Below, one piece after another: positions 23,508-34,520 of a DNA stretch of 64,000 nucleotides. A model generated the notes under the pieces. The model made no database searches. It had not been told where the DNA came from and saw only the letters and a list, made by a program, of their open reading frames with translations. The DNA is taken from contig OX457056.1 of the NCBI GenBank assembly GCA_949752795.1, forward strand, positions 181,932,428-181,996,427, written 5' to 3'. The position numbers were made by a program, and so were the translations under genes. The stretch comes from Hyperoodon ampullatus (Eukaryota > Chordata > Mammalia > Artiodactyla > Ziphiidae). Each line of letters opens with the position of its first letter. The first letter of the stretch is position 1.

Positions 23508-24946
23508 ATTGAAACACTGTATTTCTATGCAAAGCCATTTAATTAATGATTATTCTCTTGCTCCTCTGACTGGATGGTGGGAAGGAAAAGCAATGAGAGG
23601 GCAGGCCCATCTACTTGTGATACAGCCTTGGGGGGCACAGGCTGCTGGGATCTGCCTAGCTCTCAGGGTCACAGCTCTGAGCAGGGCATGGCAGAAGGTC
23701 TGGGTTCTGGCCTCCAGCTACGATGGCTGTGGAGAACCCCCTTCCTGCCTGACCCTTTGGACTGGAGCACAAGAAACCCCGCAAGGATAAAGGTCACTGT
23801 CCGAGAGGGGTCATGGCTCCCACTGTCCCTGGCCAAATGCCCAATCTGTAAAGGATTTCCGCTGGGCAGTGGGAGGTCCTGGGAGTGTGAAAATGCCCCC
23901 CTTCCTCCTTGGCTCAATGGACCGAATGGTAGGTCTCTTTGCCTCCTTAAAATACCTGGTGTTCTAGCTGGAGGAGTGCAGGGAGAACTAAGCCTACTCT
24001 CTCTGATGCCCATTTGGTGGCTGCATCGGTTAACTGCAATCGAGGGCTGATGCACTCAGAAGGGAACCAGCCATCAGAGGCCATGTGCTCTGAGCTTCCT
24101 ATAGGGGAGTGAGTCTTCACTGGTCAGCCACTTCTTTCCAGTACGTTCTCTGACCCAAGACTCAGGCAGATGTTGGTGTCAATTTCTGCCCCACCTAGAT
24201 GCTAACTCTGCCCTTGGCTCTTTGGAGCCCACATGGCAGGTGTGGAAAAGCCTCTGCTACAGAACTGGGAGCCTTTGGTAGGCAGCGCTGCGTGGCCTCC
24301 ACCCCATGCTGTGAGGAGTCCAGGGGGACACTGCCTCTCCACAGCCCAGGGTCTGCAGCACTGAACCACAGGGCTATTCTTCCACGCGGCTGTCTCTGCC
24401 ATGTTTCTGGGGCTGCACAGCTTCCAGACTTCTCCCCCCATGATGAACAGTCTGCCCCAGAGGCTGCCCCTGCCACTCAGGCTGGCCTGGGCCTTGGAGC
24501 ACATTCCCTGGGAAGTGTGTTTCTGCTCAGAATATGCACTGTCGGGACATGGTGATGCCGGGTCTGGGGGGCTTGCCTTGGATGGTCTTGATTGGAAGTG
24601 GTTTGGTCTGTCTTACTGCTCTCCAGGTCCTGCAACTAGTGCTAGGCTCTGGGGTATATGGTGAATTGGGAGAGGACTGCTATGCTGTTTAGTGGAGAGC
24701 AAGTCAGTCTGAGAAACGCGGTACAGATTCTTTTGCTTTGATCTGTGCCAGGCTGACCTGCTGAGCAGACTGCCGCTGAGGGGCATGTGCTGCTTTCTGC
24801 TGAGGAAGGCACACCCCATCGCGATCCTCTGCAAAGGATCATTCAGGAAGCCTACCCATCACCCTCAGCAGACCAGGCGAGGCAGCAATCCCACAGAAGC
24901 ACCCCCAGATCACCTCCATTTTGCTGATAAACAGTAACTCACTACT
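23508..24946. other. Intron sequence, nothing recognised
   Basis: GC-rich unique-looking sequence. Open frames up to 158 codons overlap on both strands without recognisable domains. Confidence 0.5.
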
Positions 24947-26050
24947 CGAATCTTGTCCCTGAGTGTTTAGGCAGTATGAATGAGCTAGAATGTCCCAAAT
25001 GTAATTAAAAGTAAGTTATGCTCATGAAACAATGAATAAGATATGTTTTCCATGCTGCCTCAATGTCATTCGATTCAGTTTTTTGCCTAGTAATTGACAA
25101 AATGAGTCATCTACCAACCAGGCTTCCAGCTATTACTGTAAATTAACTGGGTTCAATTGAAAGCCAAGGGATTGATCTATTTTAAGTGGAAGACATTTAA
25201 ATACTGTAAATGAATATCCGTGGCTGACTTAAATTAGCAGAGCCTGAGAGAAGCTTATTACATTTCCATGAGCCGGCAGCCACATTGAAGGAAACATAGA
25301 AGCCATTTTTATAAGATGAAGATCCATTCTGTAGGCAGAGACACTCTGAGTACGAAATAATTCGGGGGCAACCAAGACACTTGGCACTTGTGATTTACAT
25401 ACTCCCAAGCATGTCATCAGGCTTCTTAGTAACTGGGTTTTCTTTCACCACGACAGTGGCAAAATCTTGTCATATAATGATGAGTTGTAGGTACTCATAA
25501 TGTATTGTGATGTTGTTATTCCAGCGGTCGCTTTCAGAACCACTGGTATATGGGGCAAGATAAGCTTGAAAACTCATATTTTTGGATGATTACTTCCATC
25601 TTATGTTTTTCCTTGACAGGTCAGATGCAGAAAAAAATTGCTTTAACTAAACAGTTTAAAAATTGTTTAAAAACGAGTTGGCTGCTGCCGCCAATTTTGA
25701 ATTTACTAAATACATTTCTGTTTCATTTTAAATAACTATTTGACGAGAATTTTCATTTTGATCTGTTAGTAGAGGGGAGTTACCTTTCTCAAATAGCTAC
25801 AAAAACATAAAGTATCCCTTAAGAAAAAGCCACGCATTCTGACATTTGAACCTAAATAAATGATGACTCTTTTTCTTTTAATAAGACTCCAGTGAGTATT
25901 TCTTCACAAAAGCAGCATTTGAAGTTATCCCCAAGGACATTTAAAACAAGAAAACATTTACTGTTTAATTTTTCTTCTGGGGCGCTAATGGCAACGTTAA
26001 TATCAGTTCCCAGTTAGCTCATGGTTATTCCTACCGCCCTGTGGAGGACG
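24947..26050. promoter_or_regulatory. Repeat-free AT-rich block, candidate intronic regulatory element
   Basis: About 1.1 kb with no recognisable transposon, in a window where few stretches of that length are clean. It holds many homeodomain-like cores (aattaact, taattgac, ttaaattag), paired with GC-richer islands (gctgctgccgcc at about 25682). Candidate enhancer by composition only. Confidence 0.3.
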
Positions 26051-27354
26051 TTTGCTCAATAGCTACTGAGCTATCCTGAGGCAGCGAGCAGGGCTTGTGT
26101 GATGCTTCAGTGTCCTTCCCTCTCACTCACGCATGTTCCTCTGAGCACAGCTTGATCAACTGGAGTTTGCTGTGCCAAGATCTCTGGGAGCTGCTAGGGA
26201 GGTAACCAAGCCCTTGTTCTTCTGTGCACAGAGATGTGCAGGTGGAAAGTATAAAGGGGGAAGTGAAATCAGGCTCTGCTGGACCTCTCAGGGGGTCAGG
26301 GGCAAGTTCACGAGGCCAGATGTGACTGGTGGAGATGCCAGCTGCAAAGGCCCCACTGCACCAGGATCTGTACACATCTGCTCTCTTGCCGCCAATTGTG
26401 TCTCTGCAAGATCTTTGCTAGGAGCCACCATTAAGCTTGGCACTAAATGGCCACTAATGACCAGGAGTGGCATCAGCTGCAGGAATTCTGGGAAATCCCC
26501 CTGCTCTGGCCAGACCCCCACAGCTTGCCTGCTTCTCTTTCTTACTCATCCAGGATGGAACTTCTGAAAACCTCTATGGTTTGGCTGACTCTAGGTATTG
26601 TCCCTCCATTCCTCCTTGCCTTATAAGGTCTCCACTGACCTCCTGGCTTTGAGAGTTGAAAGGCACTTGGAGATCATCTGTGGCCACCTTCCTACCCAGC
26701 GACAGACTCTCCTCCAAGCTGCTTAGTCAAGTGATGGTCTGGCCTCGGCTTGCCCTGCACCAGGGACTGGAGCTCACCCCTGCCCAGCAGACCACTCCAC
26801 GGGAACAAAGTATCTTTCCTATATGGAGGGCACAGTGGCCTCCGTGCAATTCTGTTTGTCCGGGCTATAGCTTCTGGAGGTTCACAGAATAAATATAGTC
26901 TTGTTCGCATAAGGATGCAGTGCCTGATCTAGCGCCCTTTCCACGATTTCTCTTCTCCAAATTTCTTATTCAGTTTGTCTCTCATATGGGCAGGAGTTCA
27001 GACCCCTCATCCTGGCTGCTGGTGGTTGGAATGGGCCAGAAGGCCCAAGGATGCCCTACTTGTCTGTCTGGGCCATGTGGTCCGTCTCCTCATAATTCTG
27101 TGGTCCACTCAAGCATCCTTACAGCATGGCAGTGGCTTCCCAGAGCAAAAGCAGAAACGGCTTGGTGTCTCGAGGACCGAACCTAGAACTTGCATGGCAT
27201 CACTTCTGTCTCATTCTATTGGTCAAGTAATCACTAGGGCAGCTCAGGTGCAGAAGAAAGGAAGGAAACTCCACTTCTTGTCGGGAGGAGGGGTGTGTGC
27301 ATAGGCAGGGGAGGGATAGGGACAGCTATCCTTGGAGACTCTCTACCAGGAGCC
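26051..27354. other. Intron sequence, nothing recognised
   Basis: Unique-looking. No exon, RNA gene or clear repeat. Confidence 0.5.
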
Positions 27355-27440
27355 TTGTAGAGTTGCTGTGAGAATTAAGTCAATACATGCCAAGCACTTA
27401 GGATCGTGCTTGGTTCGTATGCATGTAAGTGTTAGCTTTT
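27355..27440 (+). repeat. MIR SINE 3' fragment
   Basis: Forward MIR end: agagttgctgtgagaattaag, caagcacttaggatcgtgctt, gtaagtgttagcttttattt. Confidence 0.65.
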
Positions 27441-27594
27441 ATTTTGACTTAAATCCATGAAGCAAGGCAGAGCCGAGATCAGGGCCATGCTGCATGCCAC
27501 GGGACTTCTCTTGCTTGATTGAGCTGGATGACTGCTAACCCTTTACTGTGTACAGTTCCACCGAGGAGAGAAGGCCAACACTAGGCTGTTTCCA

Positions 27595-27745
27595 ATATGT
27601 TTAATCTTACTCTCACAGCAGCCCTAAACAGTAGGTGTGGTTATTCCCATCTCATAAAAAGAAAACTGAGGCTCAGAAAGGGAAATACCTTCTCTGGTAG
27701 CTAGCTAGTAAGCAGTGAAGCCAAAATTCGGAAATCTGTCATGAA
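27595..27745 (-). repeat. MIR SINE remnant
   Basis: Reverse MIR: acagcagccctaaacagtagg, tattcccatctcataaaaag, aaactgaggctcagaaaggg, agctagtaagcagtgaagcc. Confidence 0.75.
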
Positions 27746-28265
27746 GGATTCAGTAAAACGACTTGCTAAGGTACAACCTGGACTCTTAATTGGAAAGGGC
27801 AACATAGGGCTGCACTCAGGGAGCCTCACAGGTTCAGGTGATCCCCGCTTCCAGGCTCTGTCACCTGCTTTTCACATGTCATTTTAGAAGCCTTCTTGGA
27901 GGACTTCTATCTTAGATCCCATTCTAAGAATTACAGGAATCTTGTCCCTGAGTGTTTAGGCAGCATTAATACCACCACTGCCGCCAGCTGCCGTTTGTCC
28001 AACTCTCAGGGCAGCCTCAGAACAACACACCAAATGTGGGAGCAAGAGGGGCTTCAATGAACTGCCTAAATCTACAACCTGTAGGTGGTATAAATGGGAT
28101 TTGAACCCAGGTTCTCTGATTCCAAATATTATTTTCTTTCCATAGTATGCAAGCTTCCATTCCACCCTTCTGAACATCATTTTCCCCACCTATACAATGG
28201 AAATGAATTGTATCTGCCCTGTTAATGTTGCTGTGAGGCTCAATGGAAATTATGAATGTTTATTT
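27746..28265. other. Intron sequence with old repeat traces
   Basis: 27980-28150 contains reversed MIR-like phrases (acctgtaggtggtataaatgg, gatttgaacccagg). A 27-base exact copy of sequence from 24948 sits at 27937. Otherwise nothing recognised. Confidence 0.45.
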
Positions 28266-28277
28266 AAAAAGGATTTA

Positions 28278-28489
28278 GGGGGCTTCCCTGGTGGCGCAGT
28301 GGTTGCGAGTCCGCCTGCCGATGCAGGGGACATGGGTTCGTGCCCCGGTCCGGGAAGATCCCACATGCCGCGGAGCGGCTGGGCCCGTGAGCCATGGCCG
28401 CTGAGCCTGCGCGTCCGGAGCCTGTGCTCCGCAACGGGAGAGGCCACAACAATGAGAGGCCACCGTACCGCAAAAAAAAAAAGTAAAAT
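28278..28489 (+). repeat. CHR-type SINE, short form (first of a tandem pair)
   Basis: Short body (gagccatggccgctgagcc directly to gagaggccacaacaatgag, then poly-A). Preceded by aaaaaggattta at 28266-28277 and followed by the same 12 bases at 28490-28501. Confidence 0.95.
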
Positions 28490-28501
28490 AAAAAGGATTT
28501 A

Positions 28502-28728
28502 GGGCTTCCCTGGTGGCGCAGTGGTTGAGAGTCCGCCTGCCAATGCAGGGGACACGGGTTTGTGCCCTGGTCTGGGAAGATCCCACATGCTGCGGAGCGG
28601 CTGGGCCCATGAGCCATGGTCGCTGAGCCTGCACGTCCGGAGCCTGCGCTCCGCAACAGGAGAGGCCTCAACAGTGAGAGGCCCGCATACCGCAAAAAAT
28701 AAATAAATAAAATAAATAAATATAAAAT
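28502..28728 (+). repeat. CHR-type SINE, short form (second of a tandem pair)
   Basis: Same orientation and type as its left neighbour, separated only by the 12-bp target sequence. Followed by a third, slightly changed copy aaaagggattta at 28729-28740 after an (aaat)n tail. Confidence 0.95.
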
Positions 28729-28734
28729 AAAAGG

Positions 28735-29100
28735 GATTTATTGAGCTTCTACTAGGTGTCAGGCACTGTTTTGGACAATCAGGATACAGGGTAAACAAAA
28801 GAAACAAAATCCCGACCTTGGTGAGCTTACATTCTAATAGGGGAAGGCAGTCCAATAAGCTCCTTGTCACTTTTCAAGCACTTTACAAAAACAATGAAAT
28901 ATTTTCCCACCAAGGATCTAACACAAGCTGGATCAGTGTTCACTCATTCAGTCAATTTACTCATTTCTTCATTCATTCACTCATTCATTCATTCAATTAT
29001 TCATGTAAGTATCAAATATTACTGCATATCAGTTATGTGTCAGGCACTGTGCTGGGTGGTGGGAAAAGATAAGTAATAATATAGACTGAGGCCCTGCGTG
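28735..29100 (+). repeat. Old mammalian repeat, two similar segments, with (CATT)n
   Basis: 28739-28860 (ttgagcttctactaggtgtcagg, gtgagcttacattctaatag) and 28960-29090 (attcattc repeat, then tatgtgtcaggcactgtgctggg) share the ancient motif also seen at 38660 and 56745. Family not named. Confidence 0.5.
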
Positions 29101-29228
29101 AATGAAGTGTACAGACTAGAAGGGAGAAAACATACAACTAAGGAAGTGTTATAAATTAACAGTAGCAATGTCAACAACAGCAACAATGGTAACAACAACA
29201 ATAACAATAATGACCTCTAGGCTGGTTT

Positions 29229-29451
29229 TTTTGTTGTTGTTTTTTGGGGTTTTTTTTTGGCAGTATGCAGGCCTCTCACTGTTGTGGCCTCTCCCGTTGC
29301 GGAGCACAGGCTCCGGACGCACCAGCTCAGCGGCCATGGCTCACGGGCCTAGCCACTCCGCGGCATATGGGATCTTCCCGGACCAGGGCACGAACCTGTG
29401 TCCCCTGCATCGGCAGGCGGACTCTCAACCACTGCGCCACCAGGGAAGCCC
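29229..29451 (-). repeat. CHR-type SINE, short form
   Basis: Reverse orientation with T-rich tail, short body and the head accagggaagccc. Duplication taggct(g/a)gttt at 29218-29228 and 29452-29462. Sense relative to ARHGAP22. Confidence 0.93.
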
Positions 29452-29462
29452 TAGGCTAGTTT

Positions 29463-30938
29463 GAGTAACAGTTTACAACTGATGAAGGATGCTCAGTTAG
29501 TGTTAGCTGAATCAACTCCAGCTGAGTTGAACTTACAAGGTCTAGATGTCAAAGAGCATCTGACACATGGGCTGCTCTGTGACTTGCTGTGAGCATGGAC
29601 TGGCTCAGACCAGCCTGACAGCATCTTAATTATGCCCCCAGATAGAGCTGAGATAAGGGCCCTGGCAGGTAGAGGCTTACTAGCCAAAGCTGTGAGGTTC
29701 CATGGGCAGACATTAAGCAAAGACTTCAGGCGTTATGGTAACACACCCACTAACCTAGGCCTGATGCCAGCCCCCAAATTCCCTCATCCGGAACATGGAG
29801 ACAACCCAGGCACCTTCCTCAGGAGCCAGGACCCAAGGAGCCAGCTCATGACAGCACCGTTTTTGTCTTTGACATTCAAGCTTGGTAAACAAAGGAAGGA
29901 GGAAAGGGGTGATTGGCAGCTTGCTGGAACATTCCCTGTGACCTTCAAGTTCTGGAGTCAGATGGCCTCTCTTTCCTCCCCTGAGGTTTCCTCTTTCTTA
30001 AAGACTGCTGGTTTCTGATTGCCCCATATTAACGTCTCTCCTAGAAGTGCATCTGCTTTCCCATCCATCTTGTCTCTCCTCCTCCCAATTCCAACCTTTT
30101 ACTCTAAATTAAATGAAACTTTAAATCAATTTTCTCTCCCACTCCCATTACTTACGCTTCTGGAAAACAAAACAAAACAAAACCCAGCCTGCTCTCAAAG
30201 TGATTTTTAAATCGCCTCTGCTAGAACCTACAGCTGCATCGGCCACACGGGCATAGATTTGAGACTCTGCCACCCAGGGATGCAGGCGTCAGCTCCCACA
30301 CTTTGTCCCCTGCTGCTGTCAAGGCTCCCCAGCCCCTTGTTCCAGCACCTGGCCGTCTTCTAGGCCACACCGGCTGTCAGGACAACAGCCCCATTTGGAT
30401 GGTCTTTCTGCCTCCAGCCTGGCACCTTGACATTCCCTGCCTGTGCTGCCGTGGATGACTTTCCTCTCGGAGTGAGGAAGGCTAAGTCTGAGCTCCCAAA
30501 CCTCACAGCCCCCCAGTGCTGCCAGGACCCAGCTTCTGAGTGTGGCACCTGAGCCGTCCACATCCAGCTTCTGGTACCACGTGTGCAGTCTGGGTTCCTG
30601 ACAACACGATGACCCTTACGCTTCTGCTTCAGAGGCCCTGCGCTCCACCCTGGGCATGAGCTGCCTGATATCGCCCACCTCCAAACATGAAGTTACACAA
30701 TTTCTGAGCACCTCCAGTGTGCCAAGGCCAGCTCTGCAGAGACCAGCTGGGCTTGGCGACTCTGCCTGGAAGAGGGAGCCCTTTGTCTGCTCCCCTTTCT
30801 GGTTACCTGAAGAGAACTCTCTAGGGCTGTGTCCCTGTTGCCTTCCTTTTCTGCTTTTAGTTTTTCTTTCCTTTTTTAACTTAAACTGTTTTAAAATATG
30901 GACATAAATAAATATAGTCTCATTGTGAGAAATAAAAA
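29463..30938. other. Intron sequence, nothing firmly recognised
   Basis: Unique-looking, with a (caaaa)n run near 30163-30183. No supportable exon or repeat. Confidence 0.45.
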
Positions 30939-30939
30939 G

Positions 30940-31266
30940 ACAATCACCCCTCAGTACTAGCAGGGAAGGGTTCCTATATTGCTCCCCCATGAAGTTACCC
31001 AAAACCTCGGATTCTCAAGTCCCTTATATAAAATGCTTGTAATTGCATATAACCTAAGCATATCTTCCCATATACTTTAAAGCATCACTAGATTACTTAT
31101 AATACCTAATACAATGTCAATGCTAAGTAAAATAGTTGCCAGTGTACAGCAAATTCAAGTATTGTTTTTTGGAACTTTCTGGAAATTTTTTTTTTTTTCC
31201 TGAATAGTTTTAAGCCCAGTTGAATTCATGGCTGTGGAGCCCATGGATATGAAGGGCCAACTGTAA
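30940..31266. repeat. MER2-like Tigger DNA transposon remnant
   Basis: Inner phrases atataacctaagcatatcttc, tactttaaagcatcactaga, ttacttataatacctaatacaatg and the terminus ggatatgaagggccaactgta match the MER2 non-autonomous Tigger family as I know it. Non-coding. Confidence 0.65.
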
Positions 31267-32151
31267 CACAGATAAATCTCAAGTTTTTTGATCGTCACCT
31301 CATTCTCCATTTTCTCCCCAAAGCCTTACCCTATAGCTTTGATTTGTAGTAGCTATATTCTGAAAATCCCAAAATTAAACGATTTTAGCTTTATTTCACT
31401 TATTTTTTTAGTGCAAGTTATATCTAAACACAGTTTGGAGAATCAAATAGCTCTACGAGGCTTGTTACAAGGCAGCAATTTCTTCCTCTTCTACCATTGC
31501 CCAAATCTTAGTCACCACTTTCAGCTCTTTTAGGTGAAGTTTTTTTTTTCTTTTCTTATGTTTATTTCTAAATAAGATCCTTACATTACCATGTCTTGAT
31601 TTAAAATTTTAGGCATTATCTATGGAATTCCCAGCATGGCAGTTTGAGATTTTGCTTTATTTAACTGCCCTCCCCGCCGCCCCTCCCTATGTGACTTCCT
31701 GAACCTCCACAGTAACTTTGGTTATATCAGTCAGCATTCACTGTTTATACTCCCATCCTAGGAAATTTAATTTAACTGAATATTTTTTCTAAGGATGACT
31801 TTCATCTCTCTTTCTAGAACTTCTTCTCAGACACTGAGTTGTCTCTCCTCTTTTCCTCTCTGTTGTTCTTCTTTCTGGGAGATTATGCTAAGTTTTTCAT
31901 CCAGCCCTTCATTTGAGTTTCTGTTTCTGGTATTTTATTTCTGAATTCTTGGACCTGGTCTGTGCTCTGACTGTCCATTTTTATAGTCTCTCTCTGAGGA
32001 TGTTAAAGACAGTTTTAGTTAAAAGTTTTCTCCCCCCTGCACAGTTTTTATTGCCTCCAAGTTGTTTTTTTCCCCCTTTCCTGTGTTCGTCTGGCCTTCA
32101 TATGCAATTCTTTCCTTAAGTGAAAGAATTCACTTTGGGTGAATTCTCCTA

Positions 32152-32212
32152 GTCACCTTCCAGTGACCTTCCAGTGACCTTCTAGTCACCTTCTAGTCAC
32201 CTTCTAGTGACC
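32152..32212 (+). repeat. 11-bp tandem repeat, five to six copies
   Basis: The unit accttc(c/t)agt(g/c) repeats with period 11; position 11 alternates between g and c among copies, so gtcac and gtgac form small inverted pairs. Confidence 0.85.
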
Positions 32213-32640
32213 CAAGCTTCTTTACTCCTACTAGTTACAGTTCTCTAAGCAGCTGATTGGAAATTGTATGGGGGTGGGTGGTGAATGTTTACAGAGAGAG
32301 AGATCTGCCTGGTCTGTTTCATGGGGGACCCCTCCTGTCAGTATATTTCGTGTTTTTCTTCTTGGCCTGTCAGATTCTCCAGTGAAAATTCTTCATTTCC
32401 TTCCTGAGGGCTATTCCTGACTGCTGAGATCTGGCAGCCAAGTGTGGGATAAAGACTGGGAGGGCTAAGTAACTGATATGCATGCCCACCTCCCTCTAAG
32501 CCTCCTGTTCTAGTGTGGTACCCACCCCCCGCCAATGAAGGGGCAGCGTCCTCAGCTTCCTTCCAAGTGTTATGCCCTAACGAGGGAGGGCAGTCACAGC
32601 TTTGCACAAGGTGGTTCGGGAGATCTGGGACCTAATTGCT

Positions 32641-33422
32641 TTTTTTTTTTTAATAGATCTTTATTGGAGTATAATTGCATCACAATACTGTGTTAGTTTC
32701 TGTTGCACAACAAAGCGAATCAGCCAAATGCATACACATGTCCCCATACACCCTCCCTCTTGAGCCTCCCTCCCATCCCCCCATCCCACCCCTATAGGTC
32801 ATCGCAAAGCACGAAGCTGATCTCCCTGTGCTGTGCTGCTGCTGCCCACCAGCCAACTATTTTACATTCGGTAGTGTATATATGTCGATGCTACTCTCAC
32901 TTTACCCCAGCTTCGCCCTCCCACCCCATGTCCTCAAGTCCATTTTCTATGTCTACCTCTTTATTCCTGCCCTGCAACTATGTTCATCAGTACCATTTTT
33001 TTTTTAGATTCCATATATATGCGTTAGCATATGGGATTTAATTAAACTTAAAAGCTTTTGCACAGCAAAGGAAACCATAAACAAGAGAAAAAGACAAGCC
33101 TCAGAATGGGAGAAAATATCTGCAAATGACACAACAGACAAAGGATTAATCTCCAAAATATACAAACAGCTCATGGAGCTCAATATCAAAAAAACAAACA
33201 ATCCAGTTAAAAAATGGGTGGACCACTTAAATAGACATTTCACCAAGGAAGACATACAGATGGCCAAGAGGCACATGAAAAGATGCTCAACATCACCAAT
33301 TATTAGAGAAATGCAAATCAAAACTACAATGAGGTATCACCTCACATCAGTCAGAATGGCCATTATCAAAAAATCTAGAAACAATAAATGCTGGAAAGGG
33401 TGTGGTGAAAAGGGAACCCTCT
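32641..33422 (-). mobile_element. 5'-inverted young L1 (twin-priming structure)
   Basis: From 32641 a T-run and reverse-oriented L1 3' UTR (ctttattggagtataattgc, atctccctgtgctgtgctgc) reach about 33035. From there the sequence switches to forward ORF2 (cttttgcacagcaaaggaaacc, atgggagaaaatatctgc, aatgctggaaagggtgtgg) to 33422. Flanked by taattgct (32633-32640) and taactgct (33423-33430). Confidence 0.85.
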
Positions 33423-34520
33423 TAACTGCTTTATAAACTGACTTTCAATAAGAACTCCTGTTTGGAGCTCTTCTTTTGCCCTCATTTCCAGAGATAACTG
33501 GTCCTGCCAATGTCTGAGTCTTTGCTGGGCGGTGAGGGGATTTGCAAACCCAACGGATTTTTGTGCTCTCTGTGGTGCTGGCTTGGAATTTAGCTCTCTG
33601 GGGTCTGCTGATCAGCTACCTCCCACCCACCTGCTGTCCAGCATCCAGAATGCGGCTGTCTCCCTCCTGCCCTCTCCACCTAGGTGTGTCCAGACCTTCA
33701 CAAGCACACCTTTAGTGCTCTTTATTGGAATTTTGGGGTTTTTAACTCTGTCATCCTTGACTAGAAGTTTGAATTTAAGTTTTGATTTTCTTATTAACTT
33801 AGGAGGTGTTATGAAGTACGTGTGTGTTTTATTTCCATGTGTATAGATTTCTCTCTCTCTTGCATATATACCCTCACTCACTGTCATTTTGTTCTTAATC
33901 TCTAAGTCTTTTTTTTCTTTTGCACTATTGTCAGTGAATGTGTCTCTATAATTTCATTTTTTTAAAAAAAAATGGAGAACAATGAGAATTCTTTTTCTTT
34001 GTTTAAGTATCCTTCAAAGCTATGTCATTAAGAACATAAAAGTTCACAGCTGCTCTATTTTCTCAGTAGGTTGTTATTTATATTATAATGAAATGTTTCT
34101 CTTTGTTCCCTTTTGTTCCTATCACCTTGAATTCTATTCTATTTGATTTTGATATTCCTAAATCTGCTTTCTTTTTGCTGGCATTTGCTGGTTTACGTTT
34201 TTCCCATTGTTTTGTTTTTCAACCTTTTTTTTTTTTTTATTACTTTCCCTTTTTTAAGCCAGACTTCCACTTTCGGTCTTTTAAGAGACAGATGAATCTG
34301 ACCTATTCACATTTATTATGACAAGTGAAAGGTTTCTTCCTATTCTTGCTATCTTATTTATTTACTTTTTGTTTTCTATTTACCTTTTCCTTTTGTTTTT
34401 TCCTCCCCTCATTTTCTGCCCATTTGTTGAAATGATCACATTTAATTTGTTACATTCTTTCCATCTCACGTTTTGGAAGTTGTACTTTCCATTTCTATTC
34501 TATTCCATTTCTATTCAAAG

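Larger units (their letters stand above)
31270..34520 (-). mobile_element. Old L1 LINE remnants (T-rich), split by a young L1
   Basis: 31280-32120 (aacttcttctcagacactg, ttcatttgagtttctgtttctg) and 34230-34520 (agagacagatgaatctgacc, tattcacatttattatgac) carry phrases of ancient reverse-oriented L1s. The middle is interrupted by the young element at 32641-33422. Heavily decayed. Confidence 0.55.

Noticed and set aside
23574..24050. 158-codon plus-strand frame
   Set aside because: Frames on both strands overlap here, with no domain or splice context.
28264..28695. Arg/Gly/Ala-rich frames recurring at many places (also 2800, 22734, 37572, 41197, 48706, 56267)
   Set aside because: All are translations of CHR SINE bodies.
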